Source: Azospirillum thiophilum (GTDB lineage: Bacteria > Pseudomonadota > Alphaproteobacteria > Azospirillales > Azospirillaceae). Taken from it: a stretch of 64,000 bases of DNA. The notes beneath the pieces are model-generated. The model was not told where the DNA came from, ran no database searches, and worked only from the letters and a program-made list of their open reading frames with translations. The position numbers and the translations under genes were made by a program. Position 1 is the stretch's first letter; each line of letters begins with the position of its first letter. Location: the NCBI RefSeq assembly GCF_001305595.1, contig NZ_CP012407.1, positions 248,001-312,000 of the forward strand, in the 5' to 3' direction. Shown here in pieces: positions 34,719-43,268 of this stretch.

Positions 34719-35693
34719 ATGGTGAGTGGTGTTCCCGCCCCCCGCCCCGTCCCGTCCCTAACGGAGAGCCTGGCGCCCGTGCAGATCATTCCCTCCCCCC
34801 TCTCCCATCTCCAGCGGCTGGAGGCGGAGAGCATCCACATCATGCGCGAGGTGGCGGCCCAGTTCCGCAAGCCGGTCATGCTCTATTCGGTGGGCAAGGA
34901 CAGCTCGGTGCTGCTGCATCTGGCGATGAAGGCCTTCCACCCGTCCAGGCCGCCCTTCCCGCTGCTGCATGTCGACACCACCTGGAAATTCCGGGAGATG
35001 ATCGCCTTCCGCGACCGCATGGTGCGGGATCTCGGGCTCGACCTGCTCGTTCACGTCAACCAGGAGGGGGTCCGCCGGGGCATCGGCCCGGTCAGCCACG
35101 GTTCGGCCGTCCACACCGACGTGATGAAGACGCAAGCGCTGAAACAGGCGCTCGATGCCCACGGATTCGACGCCGCCTTCGGCGGGGCGCGGCGCGACGA
35201 GGAGAAGAGCCGGGCCAAGGAGCGCATCTTCTCCTTCCGCACGGCCACCCACCGCTGGGAGCCGAAGAACCAGCGGCCGGAGCTGTGGAACCTCTACAAC
35301 GGGCGCATCGGCAAGGGCGAGAGCATCCGCGTCTTCCCGCTGTCGAACTGGACCGAGCTGGACATCTGGCACTATATCCAGCAGGAGGGCATCCCGGTGG
35401 TGCCGCTCTATTTCGCCAAGCCCCGCCCGGTGGTGGAGCGCGACGGCACCCTCATCATGGTCGATGACGACCGGCTGCCGCTCAGGCCCGGCGAGACGCC
35501 GGAGATGGCCTGGGTGCGCTTCCGCACGCTCGGCTGCTACCCGCTGACCGGAGCCGTGCGCAGCACCGCCGCCACCCTGCCCGAGATCATCCGCGAGATG
35601 CTGCTGTCCACCAGTTCGGAACGGCAGGGCCGGGTGATCGACCAGGACGCCGCCGCCTCGATGGAAGCGAAGAAGCAGGAAGGCTACTTCTGA
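34719..35693 (+). CDS. cysD: sulfate adenylyltransferase small subunit (CysD / NodP-like)
   Basis: 324 residues of the PAPS reductase-like ATP pyrophosphatase fold. Recognisable blocks: LEAESIHIMREVAAQF (about 35-50), VMLYSVGKDSSVLLHLA with the SGxDS-like loop, LHVDTTWKFREMI, GGARRDEEKSRAKER and FPLSNWTELDIWHYI. With CysN it makes APS from sulfate and ATP. The coding sequence ends in TGATG, sharing one base with the start of the cysN-cysC gene. GTCTTATAAAGAC at 34696-34708 is a 13-base palindrome just before the start and may be an operator. From memory, homologous nodPQ genes were reported on an Azospirillum brasilense plasmid. Confidence 0.92.
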   Translation: MVSGVPAPRPVPSLTESLAPVQIIPSPLSHLQRLEAESIHIMREVAAQFRKPVMLYSVGKDSSVLLHLAMKAFHPSRPPFPLLHVDTTWKFREMIAFRDRMVRDLGLDLLVHVNQEGVRRGIGPVSHGSAVHTDVMKTQALKQALDAHGFDAAFGGARRDEEKSRAKERIFSFRTATHRWEPKNQRPELWNLYNGRIGKGESIRVFPLSNWTELDIWHYIQQEGIPVVPLYFAKPRPVVERDGTLIMVDDDRLPLRPGETPEMAWVRFRTLGCYPLTGAVRSTAATLPEIIREMLLSTSSERQGRVIDQDAAASMEAKKQEGYF

Positions 35694-37606
35694 TGCCGAA
35701 GGATCCCGACCTCCCTGCCCCTCCCGATGCTCCCATGGACGTGCAGGCGTATCTGGCCCGCCACGACGGCAAGGATCTGCTGCGCTTCATCACCTGCGGG
35801 TCGGTGGACGACGGCAAGTCGACGCTGATCGGCCGGCTGCTCTACGACTGCCACTGCCTGTTCGAGGACCAGCTGGCCGGGCTGGAAACGGACTCCGGCC
35901 GCTTCGGCACCACCGGCGCCGGCCAGCTCGATCTGGCGCTGCTGGTCGACGGGCTGGCGGCGGAGCGCGAGCAGGGCATCACCATCGACGTCGCCCACCG
36001 CTTCTTCACCACCGAACGGCGCAAGTTCATCGTCGCCGACACGCCCGGCCACGAGCAGTACACCCGCAACATGGTCACCGGCGCCTCGACCGCGGATGCC
36101 GCGGTACTGCTGGTCGACGCGCGCAAGGGCGTGCTGACCCAGACCCGGCGCCACAGCACCATCGTCTCGCTGCTGGGCGTGCGCCATGTCGTGCTGGCGG
36201 TCAACAAGATGGACGCCGTCGGCTGGGACCGCGAGACCTTCGAGCGCATCGCCGCCGACTACCGCGTGTTCGCCCAGCGCATCGGCATCGCCGGCGTCAC
36301 CTGCATCCCGGTCTCGGCACTGACCGGCGACAACGTCACCAAGCCATCCAATTCCATGGGCTGGTACGGCGGCCCGACCCTGCTCGGCCATCTGGAGAGC
36401 GTGGACGCCGCGGCGCAAGAGACGCTCGGCGCCTTCCGCATGGCGGTGCAGTGGGTGAACCGACCCCACCAGGATTTCCGCGGCTTCTGCGGCACGGTTG
36501 CCGGCGGCCCGCTGCGCCCGGGCGATGCCGTCGCCATCCTGCCCGGCGGGCGGACCAGCCGGGTGTCCCGCATCGTCACCATGGACGGCGAGCTGGAGGT
36601 GGCGGTGCCCGGCCAGGCCGTCACCCTGGTGCTGGCCGACGAGGTCGACGCCAGCTGCGGCGACATGATCGCCGCCGCCGCCGGCCGGCCGGAGGTCGCC
36701 GACCAGTTCGCGGCCCATGTGGTGTGGATGGACGAGCAACCGCTGCTGCCCGGCCGCTCCTATCTGCTGCGGGCCGGCACGGCGACGGTCGGCGCCCAGG
36801 TGACCGAGCTGAAGCACGCCATCAACGTCAACACCCAGGAGCATGCCGCCGCCAAGCATCTGGACCTGAACGACGTCGGCTTCTGCAATCTGGCGCTCGA
36901 CCGGCCGATCCCGTTCGACGCCTATGCCGACAGCCGCGAGACCGGCAGCTTCATCCTGATCGACCGGCTGACCAACGCCACCGCCGGCTGCGGCATGATC
37001 CGCTTTCCCCTGCGCCGGGCCTCCAACATCCACCGCCACGCCTCGAAGGTGGACAAGGCGGCGCGGGCGGGGGACTTGCAGAAGCCCTGCGTGCTGTGGT
37101 TCACCGGCCTGTCCGGCTCCGGCAAGTCCAGCGTCGCCGACCGGTTGGAGCAGGAACTGCACCGGCAGGGCCGCCGCACCATGATCCTGGACGGCGACAA
37201 TGTCCGCCACGGCCTGAACAAGGATCTGGGCTTCACCGACGAGGACCGGGTGGAGAACATCCGCCGCGTCGCCGAGGTGTCGAAGCTGATGGTGGAGGCA
37301 GGGCTGATCGTGCTGGTCAGCTTCATCTCCCCCTTCCGCGAGGAGCGCCGCATGGCCCGCTCCCTGGTGGAGGACGGCGAGTTCCTGGAGATCTTCATGG
37401 ACACGCCGCTGGAGGTCTGCGAGGCCCGCGACCCCAAGGGGCTCTACAAGAAGGCCCGTGCCGGCCAGCTTCCCCACTTCACCGGCATCGACAGCGCCTA
37501 TGAGCCGCCGGAAGCGCCGGAGATCACGCTGAAGGGCGGCGAACACGGCACCGACGAGATGCTCGCCCAGGTGATCGGGGAACTGCGGCGCCGGGGGGTG
37601 ATTTGA
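35693..37606 (+). CDS. cysNC: sulfate adenylyltransferase GTPase subunit fused to APS kinase (CysN-CysC / NodQ-like)
   Basis: 637 residues. The GTPase domain has GSVDDGKSTLIGRLLYD (about 36-52), DTPGHEQYTRNM and VNKMDAVGW, followed by two beta-barrel domains. From about residue 455 an APS kinase domain begins: HASKVDKAARAGDLQKP, P-loop GLSGSGKSSVADRLE (about 472), LDGDNVRHGLNKDLGF and FISPFREERRMAR. The fusion turns sulfate into PAPS, the donor for sulfotransferases, as in rhizobial NodQ. No sulfotransferase is in this window, so the use (sulfated polysaccharide or cysteine synthesis) is open. The location beside wzm/wzt favours glycan sulfation (inference). Confidence 0.92.
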   Translation: MPKDPDLPAPPDAPMDVQAYLARHDGKDLLRFITCGSVDDGKSTLIGRLLYDCHCLFEDQLAGLETDSGRFGTTGAGQLDLALLVDGLAAEREQGITIDVAHRFFTTERRKFIVADTPGHEQYTRNMVTGASTADAAVLLVDARKGVLTQTRRHSTIVSLLGVRHVVLAVNKMDAVGWDRETFERIAADYRVFAQRIGIAGVTCIPVSALTGDNVTKPSNSMGWYGGPTLLGHLESVDAAAQETLGAFRMAVQWVNRPHQDFRGFCGTVAGGPLRPGDAVAILPGGRTSRVSRIVTMDGELEVAVPGQAVTLVLADEVDASCGDMIAAAAGRPEVADQFAAHVVWMDEQPLLPGRSYLLRAGTATVGAQVTELKHAINVNTQEHAAAKHLDLNDVGFCNLALDRPIPFDAYADSRETGSFILIDRLTNATAGCGMIRFPLRRASNIHRHASKVDKAARAGDLQKPCVLWFTGLSGSGKSSVADRLEQELHRQGRRTMILDGDNVRHGLNKDLGFTDEDRVENIRRVAEVSKLMVEAGLIVLVSFISPFREERRMARSLVEDGEFLEIFMDTPLEVCEARDPKGLYKKARAGQLPHFTGIDSAYEPPEAPEITLKGGEHGTDEMLAQVIGELRRRGVI

Positions 37607-37736
37607 TCGTGCCGTCCCCGCTCCGGCTCCCCGGCGATGAAGATGCTCATGATGCCGCACATATGAAGCATTCTATTGCCTCTTCCCTCCCGTTTCGCGA
37701 TGATTTTTCAGGAGATCATGCAATCGGAGAGGGTGG

Positions 37737-38315
37737 ATGTATTACGTGGAGGCGCTGGAGCCTATGGTCGGCTTCCTGCGCAGCATCGGCATCGGCGTCG
37801 AGTATGGCGAAGGGGCGAAGGAGGGCTTCCTGCCTGGCGTCAATATCCATGCCGGGGTGATCCACGTCGATCCCGACACGCTGGTCGGGTCGGGCGACGT
37901 GCTGCACGAGGCGGGACACATCGCCGTTGTGCCGCGGGCATACTGGCCGCGGCTGAACAGGGATCTCCAGGGCGACGCCCGGGCCCAGGTCGCGGCGGCC
38001 GAGCAGGCCGGCGATCCCGCCGCCGTCCATCTGCGGCGGGCGGCGGAAAGCGGGGAGTTGATGGCGCAGGCCTGGTCCTATGCCGCAGCGTTGCATCTCG
38101 GCTATTCGCCGGCCTGCGTGTTCTTCCCCGGCTCCTACTATCACGAGCCTTACGAGGGGGACCATCCCACCCATGTCTGGCTGGACAGCGGCACCCATTT
38201 CGGCCCGGTGATGCTGGCCCAGGCCGGGATCACCGGCTTTTCCGGAATCGTCGGCGCCGCCTGGAACAACGGCCTGCCCCCCTTCCCGCAGATGAGCCGC
38301 TGGACCGTGGACTGA
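37737..38315 (+). CDS. hypothetical protein with an HExxH-like zinc motif, 192 aa
   Basis: Starts at ATG 37737 with GGAGAGGG close upstream. The central VLHEAGHIAVVPRAYW (about 59-74) carries an HExxH metalloprotease-type motif. Further histidines and acids occur in FFPGSYYHEPYEGDHPTHVWLD. There is no signal peptide. The C-terminal part is glycine- and tryptophan-rich (GSGIVGAAWNNG-like region). I do not recognise a named family. The motif suggests zinc binding, and a peptidase activity is not established. It stands alone between cysNC and the convergent udgX gene. Confidence 0.65.
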   Translation: MYYVEALEPMVGFLRSIGIGVEYGEGAKEGFLPGVNIHAGVIHVDPDTLVGSGDVLHEAGHIAVVPRAYWPRLNRDLQGDARAQVAAAEQAGDPAAVHLRRAAESGELMAQAWSYAAALHLGYSPACVFFPGSYYHEPYEGDHPTHVWLDSGTHFGPVMLAQAGITGFSGIVGAAWNNGLPPFPQMSRWTVD

Positions 38316-38330
38316 CGCCGGCAGGGCGCA

Positions 38331-39764
38331 TCACCCCGGTCCTTCCACCATTCCCCGCGCCTGCCGCAGGTCGGCGACGAAGTCCCGGCAGGCCTGCTCC
38401 GCGCCGTCACCGGCCGGCAGGCGCAGCAGGTAGGAGGGGTGGACGGTGACGAAGCCGTCCCACCCCTCCGATCCCGTTCGGCAGAACCGCATCGGCCCGC
38501 GTTCCCGCAGCACCGAGACGCTGCGCCCGGTGAGCGCGAGTGCCGCGGTGGCGCCCAGCGCCACCACCAGGCGCGGGCGGACGAAGCCCAGCTCCTTCAT
38601 CAGCCACCAGCGGTAATGCTTCACCTCGCCGGCGGTCGGCGACTGGTGCAGGCGGCGCTTGCCGCGGGCGGCGAACTTGAAGTGCTTCACCGCGTTGGTC
38701 AGGTAGGCGCCGCCGCGCTCGATGCCGGCCTCTTCCAGCGCGCGTGTCAGCAGCTGCCCGGCCGGACCGACGAAGGGACGGCCCTCCAGGTCCTCCTGGT
38801 CGCCCGGCTGCTCGCCGACGATGGCGATGGCGGCCCCCTCCGGCCCCTCGCCCAGCACCGCCTTCGTCGCTCCCGGCACCAATGGATCCGCGGCCAGGAT
38901 GATGCGGTTCAGTTCTGCGAGGCTCGCCGGCTCCTGCCGGGCCATGGCGGCGACGGCCCTGTCGGGGGTGCGGCGGCGGGGGGCGGCGGCTTCGGCCTCG
39001 ATCATCGCCTGGACCCGCGCGGGGGCGGAGCGGATCAGCGCCGGGATCGCCGCCGCCTCCGGCAGGTTGGCCCAGTATTTCCGCGGCATCTCCGCCCGCA
39101 TCGCGGTGGGGTTCACCCGCGCCGGGTTGAAGGTGCTCTCGTAATAGCGCTGCCAGCCCTCGGCGAAGCGGTCGTCGCGGTCGAGCCCCTCCGGCCTCAA
39201 AGCCGCCGGCCCGACGGTCAGCGAGCGCCGGTCCCACTGCAGGGATCCCACCGGCGTCAGGATGGTCCAGACCAGGCTCTCGAAGCGCTCGACGAAGAAG
39301 GGGGCGGTGGCCTCGACGATGAAATGGCCGGGCTCGAACCACGCGACGTAGCGTTCGGCTCCATCGGGATCGTGGACCTCATGGAAGCGCAGGAAGGCGT
39401 GCATTTTGTGCAGGTCGCGCCGTACCGCCTTGTCGAGCAGCGCCAGCCGATGGACCAGCGGGTCGGCATGGTGGTCGAGGATGTCGCGCTCCCCCCGCAC
39501 CACCCGCCGGACCAGCCGGTGCAGCAGGGCGTAGCGTTCCGGATCGCGGTGGCATACCACGGTACCGATCAGCGCCCCCACCGGCCGGGGCAGCGGAACC
39601 GGCGGCGCATCGGCCGGCAGCGGAGCCGCATCCCCGAACAGCGACGGCGCCGCCCCGCCGCTCCAAACCACGTCATCGGGCTCCACGCCCGCGGCGACCA
39701 GCCCGCGCAGCGCGCGGCGGAAGCCGTCGAGGTCGGCGCCGTCCTTCAGGTCCACGCGATGCAT
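38331..39764 (-). CDS. udgX: UdgX-family uracil-DNA binding protein with N-terminal DUF4130-like domain
   Basis: 477 residues. Residues 1-260 match the DUF4130 repair-associated domain (HKMHAFLRFHEVHDPDGAERY, PVGSLQWDRRSL, MPRKYWANLPEA). The C-terminal UDG superfamily 4-like domain has GEQPGDQEDLEGRPFVGPAG (317-336), the GKRRLHQSP insertion (368-376) whose histidine (H373 here) in known UdgX proteins bonds covalently to the abasic sugar after uracil removal, and VTVHPSYLLRLP. It starts 2 bases after the radical SAM stop codon. Together these are the known radical-SAM/UdgX repair pair. A perfect LexA-type box precedes the pair. Confidence 0.9.
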   Translation of the reverse strand: MHRVDLKDGADLDGFRRALRGLVAAGVEPDDVVWSGGAAPSLFGDAAPLPADAPPVPLPRPVGALIGTVVCHRDPERYALLHRLVRRVVRGERDILDHHADPLVHRLALLDKAVRRDLHKMHAFLRFHEVHDPDGAERYVAWFEPGHFIVEATAPFFVERFESLVWTILTPVGSLQWDRRSLTVGPAALRPEGLDRDDRFAEGWQRYYESTFNPARVNPTAMRAEMPRKYWANLPEAAAIPALIRSAPARVQAMIEAEAAAPRRRTPDRAVAAMARQEPASLAELNRIILAADPLVPGATKAVLGEGPEGAAIAIVGEQPGDQEDLEGRPFVGPAGQLLTRALEEAGIERGGAYLTNAVKHFKFAARGKRRLHQSPTAGEVKHYRWWLMKELGFVRPRLVVALGATAALALTGRSVSVLRERGPMRFCRTGSEGWDGFVTVHPSYLLRLPAGDGAEQACRDFVADLRQARGMVEGPG

Positions 39765-39766
39765 GT

Positions 39767-40978
39767 TCAGAACAGGCTGAGCTGCTTGGGCGGCGCCACC
39801 AGCCTTTGCCGCAGGTCGGTGCGGTCGGTCAGCCCGCCCGGATGATGGTCGGCGGCGATCAGGAAGGCGCGCGCCCGCTTCAGCCCGGACGACAGCCGGG
39901 CCACATCCTCCAGCCGCAGGGTGGTGTGGCGCCGCGCCTCGACGATCTTGTCGACCGCCCGCGCCCCCAGCCCCGGCACGCGCAGCAGCATCTCGCGGTC
40001 GGCGCTGTTGACGTCGACCGGAAAGCGCCCGCGGTTCTTCAGGGCCCAGGCCAGCTTGGGATCGATGCCCAGATCCAGCATCCCGCCCTCGCCGCCGGCG
40101 GCGATCTCCTCCACCGTGAAGCCGTAATAGCGCAGCAGCCAGTCGGCCTGGTACAGCCGGTTCTCGCGCTGCAGCGGCGGCGGCTTGGCCGGCAGGGCGG
40201 AGCTTGCCTCCGGGATCGGGCTGAAGGCCGAATAATAGACCCGGCGCAGCCCATAGCGGCGATAGAGCGTGTCGCTGGTCTCCAGCACCGACAGGTCGGT
40301 GGAGGCGTCGGCGCCGACGATCATCTGGGTGCTCTGGCCGGCGGGGGAGAAGCGGCGCTTCTCCTCCTTGGCCTCCAGGATGCGCTCGCCGATTTGCCCC
40401 ATCACCGCCTTGATCGCGCCGCCGTCCTTCTCCGGCGCGAATTCCTTCAGGCTGCGGTCGGAGGCGAGTTCCAGGTTGATCGACAGCCGGTCGGCCCACA
40501 GCCCGGCCTGCTCGATCAGCCAGGGGCTGGCCTCCGGGATCGTCTTCAGGTGGATGTAGCCGGCGAAGCCATGGTCGCGCCGCAGCGTGCGCGCCACCAG
40601 CATCAGCTGCTCCATCGTGTAATCGGGCGAGCGGACGATGCCGGAGGACAGGAACAGTCCTTCGATGCAGTTGCGCTTGTAGAAGCCCAGCGTCAGCCGA
40701 ACCACCTCGTCCACGCTGAAGCGGGCGCGCCGCACGTTGGAGGAGCGGCGGTTGATGCAGTAGGCGCAGTCGAACAGGCAATAGTTGGTCAGCAGGATCT
40801 TGAGCAGCGAGACGCAGCGCCCGTCCGGCGTATAGGCGTGGCAGATGCCGGCCCCGGTGGTCGAGCCCAATCCGTCCGGCCCGCCCGTCCGGCGCTTGGC
40901 CCCCGACGAGGCGCAGGAGGCGTCGTATTTCGCCGAGTCGGCCAGAATCCCAAGCTTGTCGAGCAGCGCGTCATCCAC
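39767..40978 (-). CDS. putative DNA modification/repair radical SAM protein
   Basis: 403 residues if started at GTG 40978 (GAGAGGGAAG upstream). The iron-sulfur cysteines are C67, C71 and C74 in NYCLFDCAYCINRRSS, the CxxxCxxC motif of radical SAM enzymes. Around it are AKYDASCASSGA, GLFLSSGIVRSPDYTMEQ and GFAGYIHLKTIPEASPWL. The C-terminus has a helix-hairpin-helix-like stretch (DREMLLRVPGLGARAVDKIV) suited to DNA binding. It belongs to the family always found next to UdgX. An upstream in-frame TTG at 41014 lies inside the LexA box and is therefore unlikely as the start. Confidence 0.88.
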   Translation of the reverse strand: MDDALLDKLGILADSAKYDASCASSGAKRRTGGPDGLGSTTGAGICHAYTPDGRCVSLLKILLTNYCLFDCAYCINRRSSNVRRARFSVDEVVRLTLGFYKRNCIEGLFLSSGIVRSPDYTMEQLMLVARTLRRDHGFAGYIHLKTIPEASPWLIEQAGLWADRLSINLELASDRSLKEFAPEKDGGAIKAVMGQIGERILEAKEEKRRFSPAGQSTQMIVGADASTDLSVLETSDTLYRRYGLRRVYYSAFSPIPEASSALPAKPPPLQRENRLYQADWLLRYYGFTVEEIAAGGEGGMLDLGIDPKLAWALKNRGRFPVDVNSADREMLLRVPGLGARAVDKIVEARRHTTLRLEDVARLSSGLKRARAFLIAADHHPGGLTDRTDLRQRLVAPPKQLSLF

Positions 40979-41006
40979 CGTGGAGGCTTCCCTCTCCCGT
41001 TCCGAT

Positions 41007-41021
41007 GTTCGCAATATGTTC
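41007..41021 (-). promoter_or_regulatory. LexA (SOS) box of the radical SAM-udgX operon
   Basis: GTTCGCAATATGTTC is a perfect GTTC-N7-GTTC, the known alphaproteobacterial LexA site. It lies 28 bases upstream of the GTG start of the radical SAM gene, where repressor binding would block transcription. The gene pair is therefore probably induced by DNA damage. Confidence 0.8.
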
Positions 41022-41119
41022 TTTTGAAGGCAAAAGGCAAGCCGAATGGCGGGGGCAAAATCGTGCCTCCGGCGGCGGCCCCCTCAGCTCTCCGCAAGCG
41101 CCTTGCGCAGCACGCCGTC

Positions 41120-42842
41120 CTAATCGCCCGGCGCCTCCTGCCGGAACAGCCAGACCGACGGATACCAGACCGTGTCGCCGCACCCCTGCATCCAGCGCCA
41201 GTCGGCGGCATGGGGAAGCAGCGCCCAGGCCGGACATCCCAGCCCGCCGGTGAGATGGACGGTCGAGTTGTCCACCGACACCACCAGATCCATGGCGGCG
41301 ATCAGCGCCGCCAGCCCGTCGATGTCGCCCCAGGCATCCAACCCCGGATCGGCGATGCCGGCGGCGGCGGCCTCCGCCGCGACGTCGCCATATTGCAGGC
41401 TGACCAGTTTGACATCCCCACCGTCCAGCGCGCCGGCCAGCCGGGATGGAGCGCAGATGCCCGACCGAGGCGTTCTTGCTGCTCCAGGAAAGCCCGACCA
41501 GCCGATGTCCATGGCCGTTCCCGATCCGCCGCCGCAGCTCCGCCACCCGCCCGGGATCGGCCTTCAGGAAGGGAGGCTGGCGGCCGGCGAAATCCCCGAT
41601 CCGCCGGCGCATGAGGCGCGGCAGGCTGCCGGCCGGGATTTGCGCGACCACGTCCGGCGCGGTCAGCCGGCCGCTCAACAACGGTTCCGTCCGCGCGACC
41701 ACGGTGACGTTCGGCAGGCCGCGGGCGAACAGCGGGGCCAGCCGCGCGTCGCAGTCCAGCACCACCCGCAAGCGATCCCGGACCAGCTGCGGGATCAGGC
41801 TGGCGAACATCACCTCGTCACCCAGCCCCTGTTCGCCCCACACCAGCAGGGCGCCGTCGGCCAAGGGCCTCCCGTCCCAAAGCGGCTGGGGAAAGCCGAC
41901 CCGTGGTAAGCGGCCGGAGGATGCCGCCCAACCCTGCTCATACTCGTCCCACCCCTCCGCCAGCCGGCCGAGCGTCAGCAGGGCGATGGAGCGGTTGAAG
42001 CGGGCCTGGGTATTGGTGGCGGGGTCGATGCCGGCCGCCTGTTCGTAGGCGCCCGCCGCCTCCCCGGCACGCCCCTGTGCCATCAGGACGGAGCCCAGCG
42101 TGTTCCAGCCGGCGGCAAAGCCGGGGGCCGCGGCGACCGCGGCCCGCGCGTCCTCCTCCGCCGCTTCCAGCCTGTCCAGCCTCAGCCAGCTGTCGGCGCG
42201 GTTGTTCAGCAGCACGGGGTTGCCCGGCAGCAGGACCAGCCCGCGGCCATAGCCGGTCACCGACTGCGCAAGGGCCTCTCCCCGCCGCCTTCCCCCCTTC
42301 AGCCGGTTGGCAAGCTCATTCCACAGGACGGGGTCGCCGAGGGCGAGCGCCAGGTCGATCCGTGCGGCCGCCACGGCCCGCCCGAGCCCCCGTTCCGTGG
42401 CCGCCAGCCGCAGCAGCGCCCCGGGATGGGCCGGGTCCAGCACCAGCACCGTGCGGAAGCCGTTCCGCGCCCGCGCGGCCTGCCCCAGATCCTGGAGCAG
42501 CCCCGCCAGTTGGAAGCGCGTCTCCGCCTCCTCCGGCCGCAGGGCGGCGGCATGGGCGTAATGGCGGGCGGCCTGGTCTGGCCGGTTCAGCGCGGCCTGG
42601 ACCCGCGCCAGATTGACATGGAAATCGGCGATGTCGGGAGCGGCGGCGATGGCCTGCCCGATCCGGCCTGTGGCTTCCTCCGGCCGTCCGGTCAGCGCCG
42701 CCAGGATGCCCCACAGGTGAAGCGCATGGGGATGGCCGGGGGATGCCTCGAGGATACGGCGATACAGGATGTCGGCTTTGTCGAAGCGGCCGGCCTCCTG
42801 ATGGTCCAACGCCGCGGTCAGCGCTTCCTGCAATGTTGCCAT
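41120..42842 (-). pseudogene. TPR protein with glycosyltransferase-like C-terminus, frameshifted
   Basis: From ATG 42842 (AGAGGGG upstream) the frame encodes about eight TPR units (residues 1-300) and then a sugar-transferase-like domain with LLVWGEQGLGDEVMFASLIPQL and RLVGLSWSSKNASVG. Around 41440-41446 the homologous sequence moves to another frame, which continues RLAGALDGGDVKLVSLQYGD, DLVVSVDNSTVHLTGGLG and DWRWMQGCGDTVWYPSV and ends at TAG 41120. One extra base in the CCCGG run explains it. Intact relatives act in protein or flagellin glycosylation. Whether this is a true mutation or a sequencing error cannot be told here. Confidence 0.75.
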
Positions 42843-43268
42843 GGCCCCTCTTAAGGGTGGGGGAAATCGCCGGTCCAGGCCCCGCTCCAAGCCCGGCCCC
42901 TCCGGTGCGCAAATTGTGGGGGCGCCGTCTTGACAGGAAAGCGGGACGGGGCCACGTGCTCAGCACCTGGATCCGGGCCCCTCTGGCGACTTAGACGTGG
43001 TCGCGATGTCGGATCTCTTCACCTGCTCTTGCGCCGACGGGCGTGACCTTGGCAGCATGCAAGTCCGCGGCTTTGTCCATGGGAGCAGCGCTGCTTCGCC
43101 GCAAGCGAAATCGCTGGGACATTAGCTAGGGAGGCGCTTTCTAATAGCGACAAGCGAGCATCGCTCGAAGAACAACGCCGTCAAGTCCTGTACTTCGCCT
43201 GCATCGGCGGCGCCGCGCCGCTTGCCGTCATTACGCAGACCATTGACAGACAGAGGAATGTCTAACCC
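42843..43268. other. intergenic region upstream of the TnpB-like gene
   Basis: About 425 bases without a supportable gene. From about 43010 the base composition is less GC-rich than the neighbours and small hairpins appear (AGCAGCGCTGCT at 43084-43095 and CGAGC-ATC-GCTCG shortly after 43160). This could be the left end of an IS200/IS605-type element whose end hairpins are recognised by a Y1 transposase (inference). Confidence 0.35.
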
